From assembly GCF_022539505.1 (NCBI RefSeq), contig NC_061514.1:249600124-249664123 (forward strand): a stretch of DNA of 64,000 nucleotides. The letters are read 5' to 3'. The notes under the pieces were generated by a model. The model had not been told where the DNA came from, ran no database searches, and saw only the letters and a list, made by a program, of their open reading frames with translations. The stretch is from Lolium rigidum (Eukaryota > Streptophyta > Magnoliopsida > Poales > Poaceae). Shown here piece after piece: positions 57,746 through 64,000 of the stretch (the stretch's first letter is position 1; each line of letters starts with the position of its first letter). The translations under genes and the position numbers were made by a program.

Positions 57746-58189
57746 ACATGCGTAAGTACAACAACACAAAAGTCCTAGGTACATAATATACAAGAGTACA
57801 AATACTGCTAAAATACAAGCTAGAATATAAACTGCAAACACAAGTATTAACTACAGCAACAAACAAACAACAAAGTACAATTCGAATACGGGAAAATAAC
57901 ATCTACATAACTTGAGGGAAACATAGCAAGGAATAGTAAGTGTCTCACGGTCACAATAAAGAGGTAAGTACATCGGGAAGCAAATATCAAGTACGTAAGA
58001 CATAAGAGTACAAGTACGGAAAAATATATGCCGGAAAAAGGAAACCACAAATGTTCAACACAAGGTGACGGCACAAAACAGGAGATTCTTGGGTTCACTT
58101 ACAAATAGTAAAAGCACAAACTAAAATATAAATAGAACCATAACGGAGAATCAATGATACTTGTCGGAATACAAACAGAGAAACATGTT
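57746..58189. other. spacer between array 2 and the protease-like gene
   Basis: AT-rich sequence with scattered AAGTACA and AAGAGTACAA words related to the arrays. Open frames on the minus strand are short and leucine/cysteine-rich without family resemblance. No gene is recognised. Confidence 0.4.
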
Positions 58190-61100
58190 TCTTTCCGAAA
58201 TGGTTTGTATCTCCTTATCGAGCAACATTCACCGTCTTGCATGCTTTCTCATTATATCAATGACTGCGAGGCATTTTCTTTGCATTACCTTGGAAAGTTA
58301 GCATATAGAACGCCAGCTGCTCACGCGGCTTGATAACATCATTACTGCAATTAACAAATGAAAATTATATGCGGACCAACAATTACATTTGCAAAGAAAA
58401 ATATAGACAAAGACTTACTTCTCTTATCTTATGCTTGGAAACCACCGCAATGTTGAAGAATTACTTTCATAGCTTGAGGTCCGAGTCGTTCCTAAAAACG
58501 GTATTGAGTAAGATCAAGAAAATAAAACTATATGGATTACCACAGAACAAAACAAAGACACATAGAAACACACTTGATAAATACAATCTCTTAAAATTTT
58601 ACTTACTCATTGATGTTGTCGAAACAATTTGGGCAGGCATCACACGAAAGTTATAAATATCATAACGCTCGGAAGTAATATCTTTCTTGTATAAGCCTTC
58701 TTGAAGTTATCAATAACAGTCATTGCAATATTTTCTGCTACAGTAGCATCATAATAAGGACAATACCCCCTCCTTGCCAAGGCTTAAGGCGTGATTTTTT
58801 TTCCAGTTTTTACTCAAGGCTTAAGGCGCGTAAGACTGCAGGTGCGGGACTACTCGCTAACTTCCCGAGCATGCCCTCCGTCCTTTTAGCTTCTTCCTTT
58901 TTATTCGGGCTGCATTTAAGGCGATCGTTTCTCTTTCTGTTGCATGCAGCAACAGCCAGCCCTGGTGCATGCGCATGCAAGGCTCAATGCGCTCAGGTGC
59001 ATTAATGCTAGCCAATAACAAGGGGCACTTAACTCTGAAAGACCCGCTAATTATGTAGATTGAAGAGATTTAGGAGGGGTAAAATTGTCTCACATGCACG
59101 ACTTAATTTCTCCTTAATCGCTGTGCAGAAATATTTACGCCTTAAGCCTTGGTAAGGAGGGAGTATGTCTCAAACCGCAGTCGGGCGAAATTAGCGACAA
59201 CCACAATCCAAAAGTGATTATCTCTAACAGGAAGAATTACCTGAAAAACAACCAAATTTTTAAAATACCTAAAAAATAAAATTAAAAGGACAAATTTAAT
59301 TTTTAAAATACAAAAAATCAAACAGGTTGCACAAGAGTTGAAATAGCGAGTTGAAACCAAATTCAATTATAAAACATCAAAGGAAAACTTGTGGCATACT
59401 AGACAATGTATATATTCAAGATACAAATATCATAAAAACAAAATACTCACAACATCAAAGTGATATATCCTGCGGAGTAAATTAGGCTCCATAATGTAAT
59501 TCTTCGGTGCGTTCGGATCAGCACCCAATTCCACTGAATGCCCTCTAGCGAGTAGAGAGAGAAAAAAACACACATTTTACCATTACTGCCAAACAATTAT
59601 CCATAAAAAAAGTAGAAAATATCCATATTTAATAAATAAATAAAAAGAGTAAAAACTTACTACACTCTCACTATACATTATGTACTTTAGGCATTGAGGG
59701 ACGCTGTTGATTAAATAAGACACTTGTTGTCATACTTGCTCTTCCATTACGGTGGCAGCAAATACATTCATAACGTAGTCATGAACATAACCACCGGAGT
59801 TGCATTGACAACCCAAAATTTACGTGAGTGGCCCATCTTCCCCTTGTCTCAACAATTCTTGGGCTGCACAACGAAACAAAATCACAACATAGCAAAAACA
59901 TTATTTAAAATGATTAAATAAAATGGAAAACCGAGTGGCATAAAATAGTAGGATACCTTCTTCCAAATTGCGGCTGGTAAATACTTTCGCACCCACTCCA
60001 TCATATCAATCTCAGCCTGCGTCGAATCTCTAATTGAGAGGAAGGGCGATGATTTCCATGATGCAAAGGTTGACTTTGTGAAAGCCCTGCTGTTGATCCT
60101 CTATTATATGTGCCTTGTGACAGACTCGTGTTAAATCGTACCTGCTGTTCACCATAATTCCTCCCGGTGATCTTGCGGCGTAGCACAAACACGTGGGGAC
60201 CGAATCATGAATTCCGGAAAGGGAGTAACCACATAACCAGCGTTCCCACCCACATCTTCATCATCATGTTGGCTACTATTATACCTTCCTGCATTTTGAG
60301 AGCTCGAAAATTTTGCTGCCCAAGCGTGTTGTAAGAGCTGTTATGACCGGTGTTGTAAGAGCTCGAAGAGAAGACGCTTCATAAGGAATAGATCTCTCAT
60401 GTCTATAACCAGACAAACCCGGAGTTAAAACCAGACACGGATATTGTCCTTCCGGGTGTGTTTCTTGCTTGCAAAGAAGAATGATTTGACGAGTGCAAAC
60501 CATCAATGTTAGAATTAATAGCTTGGGAGCGGGGAGAGCTGCGAAATTAACGAGTCCTTCGCCCTCCATGGAATGTTCTTCCATTTCGATCACGGAGAAT
60601 GCCACGATAACCGGATGACAATACGAGGTTGCGATGGCTGCGACATACCGGGGACTCCGTCTAGATGCTGGTGTTGAGTCTTGGATGGCATACAAACACT
60701 TCCAACGGGCACCAAATGTTCAGCCATCAAGACATGCGAGGGTGATGAATATGAAAATTTCTTCATTGCAAGCGTTTTCGTCCTCTCAATCCTTTCTATT
60801 TCTTCCCGGGCGGAAGGTTCATCCAACGGGTCACATGGAACAATATAACTAGTTTGAGTCTGCTCCACTTGCCATCTTTGAGCTACCCTCCTCCAGTACA
60901 GACATCTTTTGTTTCTTCGCAGACGAGTCATGCTCGGAAACCGTGAGACTCGAGATGAATTTCTCTTCGAAGACGGGGGTAGAAGAGAATCTTCAAGACC
61001 GATAGCTGGATTATTAGAAGTAGAAACCTTAGCACGCTCATCGGCAAAAGCGGTGGGATTAATTGGAGGTTACGCATCTGTAGTGCAATAAGATTGAGTT

Positions 61101-63641
61101 TCAACTGCCGACTTCTTGCCAATTTGTTTAACTTCAAGCTGTTGGATCGTTAGAATTACCGGATGAGCCATCTTTGCAATCTACTCTATCGAGCGTTAAC
61201 ACAAGCCAAAGAGTCGGCCTTGCGAGGTTTTCGTAGTAGCACCGAAGAACACGTAGGCTGAGCCACTCCCTTTGCTAGTGGACTCGGGAAAACAAAGGAC
61301 AACTTCATTTCCTACGGTTGCATCAACTTGTTTAACATTGTCAAGCACCTTCGGGGGTCACGAGAGGGCATGTTTAACCTATCACCAAGCTGCGCTCTTA
61401 CCGGTATCTAAGGCAACAGAGCGAGTTGCAAGTTTCGAAGCAAGAGGACTATTCAAAAGTCCACAACGGTTGCAAACAACTCCTTCTACGGACAAGCAAA
61501 TCCAAAGCTCCTTCGGATGGGAGTATTGATGGAAGATCCTCCACAACGCGATCAAGATACGCTTCGAGATTCGGGAGATACTCCTTATACAATGCATTTG
61601 GCGTGTATTTGCAATTAATGGGAATGAGTCTGTTGAAGCAACCTAATCTGTTTATAAACATTCGACTAATCGGCATGATTTGCTCACGCCACATGTCATC
61701 GCACATCTCGGCATTAGTAGCAATACCCTTATTCCTGTTACGGCTTTACGGCAAAGTTGTATGTTTGGTCATTCAATACGGAGACTTCTTGATTTGATTC
61801 GGTTCTAACGGCGAGATGGGCTATCACCCGTTCCATTCGAGCGGTATATATGATCAAAATCATTGAGTATACCCGGACAATTCGCCATATTCTTGAACCA
61901 TGGCCTTGAACAAGAACCACCCTGTTTATCTTCGGATGCGCAAAATCTTCGTTCATTATAGTGGCTCGCATAGTCTGCAAAACATTGGCAATCTTATTGT
62001 TGATGATTGGCTGAATTGCGAGAAAATATTTCAAAGTACAAGCCCTGCTGAATTTCTTTCGGGTCATCGATAGCCTGTTGCAAAATCAAAAACAAAACAA
62101 AACAAAAAATTAGTAATTGCAAACAATTACTTCAAAATATAAAACATTACACTACGAGATGTCAATTAAAACAGAACATCACAATAAACGTACCAACGGA
62201 CGCATCGCAGGCTTCACAAAGGAGCAAAGAAACGTCTCGAGACCGGGATGCAGATCTCCAATACAGAAAGTGGAAGACCCACTCTGATGAAACGGAGTAC
62301 GTCTCACATCCTTCAGCTAATTATAACACAAACAAAGAAAAATAAAAAACACAGTTTTGGGACAACACATAAACATAAAATTTTAAAACATGTATTGCTC
62401 ATCATCAGATAATAAAATACACTAACCGGTATTTCGCCATAGGTTCCATCCTCACGAGAAACCAAGTCAAGTTTTTCAAATTCACTAAGCGTAAGCTTGA
62501 ATCCCATACGCTAATTCTTGGAACAACACTAGCAAGCTCTTTGACTTTTATATCAAGATATTCTAAGTAAGTCATCTACAAAGAACAACAAAGCAAAAAA
62601 ATAATAATAAATCAGGCACTCAGATAGAATTAATCAATAACATGACAACAGCAAGTTGTTGAGAAACTAAAGAAGTTACTAACCGGAGGAACTACCAAGC
62701 AACCACGAGAGGGCACCTTGTAGACCACAATCAACGAACGTTTTCATGGAAGCGAAAGTTTCGAAACAACTGCTTGTAGACCGAGTCATACGTGCGGATT
62801 TCCTCGGAAGGACCCTCAAGTCTTTGAAAGGTAGTCGGGCCCGACACACTCATACGTCGTTGGACATAGAAATGCGATAATACTGAGAACATCATCCAAT
62901 ATATCTTGAAATCTTCCTCTTCCAAGTCAGAAGACAGCATATTCATTAGCTCATTTATAGTTGGCGTACTGCCTTCACAGCATGAACGATTCCTAACAAC
63001 ATCCCTGAATTGCTCACTGCACTTGATAGGGATGCGCCGTACGTCCTCCAATTGGTGTGCCTAATACCTTATGGACACACAGTGCATTGAAAGCAAAGTC
63101 AAAGCCATTCTTGAACACAAACATCCTTTTTGAAGCAACATAGTTGCTGACAATCCAAGCAACAAAAGCCCTTGGTATCTCTTCAAGACGAATATCAAGG
63201 AGAGATTCTTGACCTATATCAGCAACATAACCCCTTTGTTTGGGGCTAAGGGACTTGCAAACAGAAATGAACTTTGGAAGGCTAAGTTTTGTACTAAATT
63301 CTGATGAACCATTAGGCATAGATCCGGAACTGGAAAACGAGAAAACAATAACACATAAACACATGATCATGACATGAAAATAAACCACAAGCATGAACAA
63401 ACATATTTAGGAATAACAAACAATCTAAACTAACCAAGATTTTCTCAATCGTGCGGCTCAATTTTTCGGTATTAGCGGATACTTTCTTCTCCATCCCGAT
63501 CCTATCCTGCTCAAGCTGGTCACGCACCATGAATTCCTGAGTCACCATCTCGGTACCATCAACGGAAAAAGACTGCATATCGAGATAATCGAGGGTGACC
63601 TCATCTTCACCATCACGAGGTACAGCAGCTTCGTCATCCAT
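58190..63641 (-). pseudogene. transposon-type gene with C48 (Ulp1-like) SUMO-protease domain, multi-exon, broken
   Basis: Minus-strand gene starting MDDEAAVPRDGEDEV at 63641. Supported exons include 63641-63435, 63329 to about 63013 and on to about 62710, about 62580-62457, 62316-62194, 62074 to about 61800, a disordered middle at about 61200-59965, about 59865-59660, about 59553-59452, and 59240 to about 58620. The N-terminal part (SLSPKQRGYVADIGQESLLD, then IPRAFVAWIV and VHKVLGTPIGG) matches the conserved region before Ulp1 domains in grass transposon proteins. The C48 part shows HDYVMNVFAATVMEEQ, EPNLLRRIYHFDV, the His motif VILPVRDNHFWIVVVANF and, beyond a MITE, CPYYDATVAENI with the likely Asp. 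I could not find the DCG catalytic-Cys motif. Several one-base frame changes occur. Ulp1 enzymes remove SUMO; this kind is carried by Mutator-like and CACTA elements. Confidence 0.65.
58766..59163. mobile_element. Stowaway-like MITE inside the protease exon, 398 bp
   Basis: Terminal inverted repeats CCCCCTCCTTGCCAAGGCTT and, reversed, CTCCCTCCTTACCAAGGCTT continue inward as AAGGCGT. TA duplications flank it at 58764-58765 and 59164-59165. No coding capacity. Removing it rejoins a continuous reading ...ARLRFETY / CPYYDATVAENI..., so it entered an exon, between the predicted catalytic His and Asp. Confidence 0.85.
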
Positions 63642-64000
63642 TGAACAACGCAGGCTACGAGAAAACAACGAGAACTAACAAAACTAGCCGAAAAAATCCA
63701 CGGGGCTCTTTATTGAGAACCCGCCGCCTACAATCAACAATCGAAGAAAGAAATCAAACGATAAATAGGATTAGGAAGCATCCCAGACGAGAGGTTTCGA
63801 AAAACAGATCTGAGATGGGGGCGCAAACGTACGAAGAGGCCAAGAGGGAGGAAGAAGATGGCTCACGGGATCAATGAATGACGGCAAAAAGTACGGGAAC
63901 GCCACGGAAGAAAAATTGGGAAAGAGAAATAGAACCAATCATCCCATCCACGAGTCCCACATGTCATCCACGCGAGAAAAGGAATCATAAGAAAAACGAG
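63642..64000. other. upstream region of the protease-like gene
   Basis: This is the 5' flank of the minus-strand gene. The plus-strand open frame over it is purine-rich and has no family resemblance. No clear TATA box or transposon terminus is visible before the window ends. Confidence 0.35.

Overview
This window is nuclear DNA of a grass, most likely a cool-season (Pooideae) grass. The signs are split genes with GT/AG introns, Stowaway MITEs, a SMART-type miniature LTR element, a Tat-lineage Gypsy element with the antisense gene typical of grasses, and an Athila-type LTR resembling Triticeae Sabrina-like families. Nothing bacterial or organellar is present. One 100-N assembly gap lies at 47914-48013.

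Layout. (1) 1-9534 is gene space: a 292-bp SMART element with a perfect 5-bp target duplication (1525-1816), a Stowaway MITE (2859-3149), an apparently intact two-exon LRR receptor kinase on the minus strand (3304-6767), and a GC-rich, transcript-like but unassigned stretch (about 7130-9534). (2) 9535-23741 is a 14.2-kb Tat-type Gypsy element on the minus strand, with gag, protease, RT, RNase H and integrase read right to left. All are broken by stops, most readable as C-to-T changes. Its 3' part carries a plus-strand multi-exon antisense gene with its own TATA box. (3) 23742-25920 holds tandem repeats and the promoter of a small gene. (4) 25921-41915 is that gene, split inside exon 1 by a 14.86-kb non-coding LTR element (26102-40961) whose LTRs are about 6.15 kb each around a 2.55-kb interior: a LARD-like non-autonomous element with an initiator-Met tRNA primer site. 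(5) 42653-47913 holds the 3' LTR and protease piece of an Athila-type element, interrupted at 46003 by another LTR that runs into the gap. (6) 48014-64000 looks like the inside of a large DNA transposon that I cannot name. A module of gene X (plus strand, SUMO-interaction-like motifs), a 246-bp tandem array, gene Y (minus strand, basic nuclear-localisation-like motif) and a 120/240-bp array is present twice in tandem. It is followed by a minus-strand, multi-exon gene for a C48 (Ulp1-like SUMO protease) protein with a MITE inside its catalytic exon.

The only gene that looks intact and host-like is the LRR receptor kinase. The most interesting unexplained region is 48-64 kb: two small genes facing each other across an array of TACTCGT-type motifs, next to a Ulp1-like protease. 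No transposase or element end is visible, so the class is unknown.

Caution on sequence quality: between duplicated copies (the two 6.15-kb LTRs, the two X/Y modules and the array units) differences fall again and again on CAG or CTG, which appear as CGAG, CTCG, CGG or similar in the other copy. That pattern suggests base-calling errors at methylated CHG sites. Many frameshifts to the right of about 26 kb may therefore be technical rather than biological.
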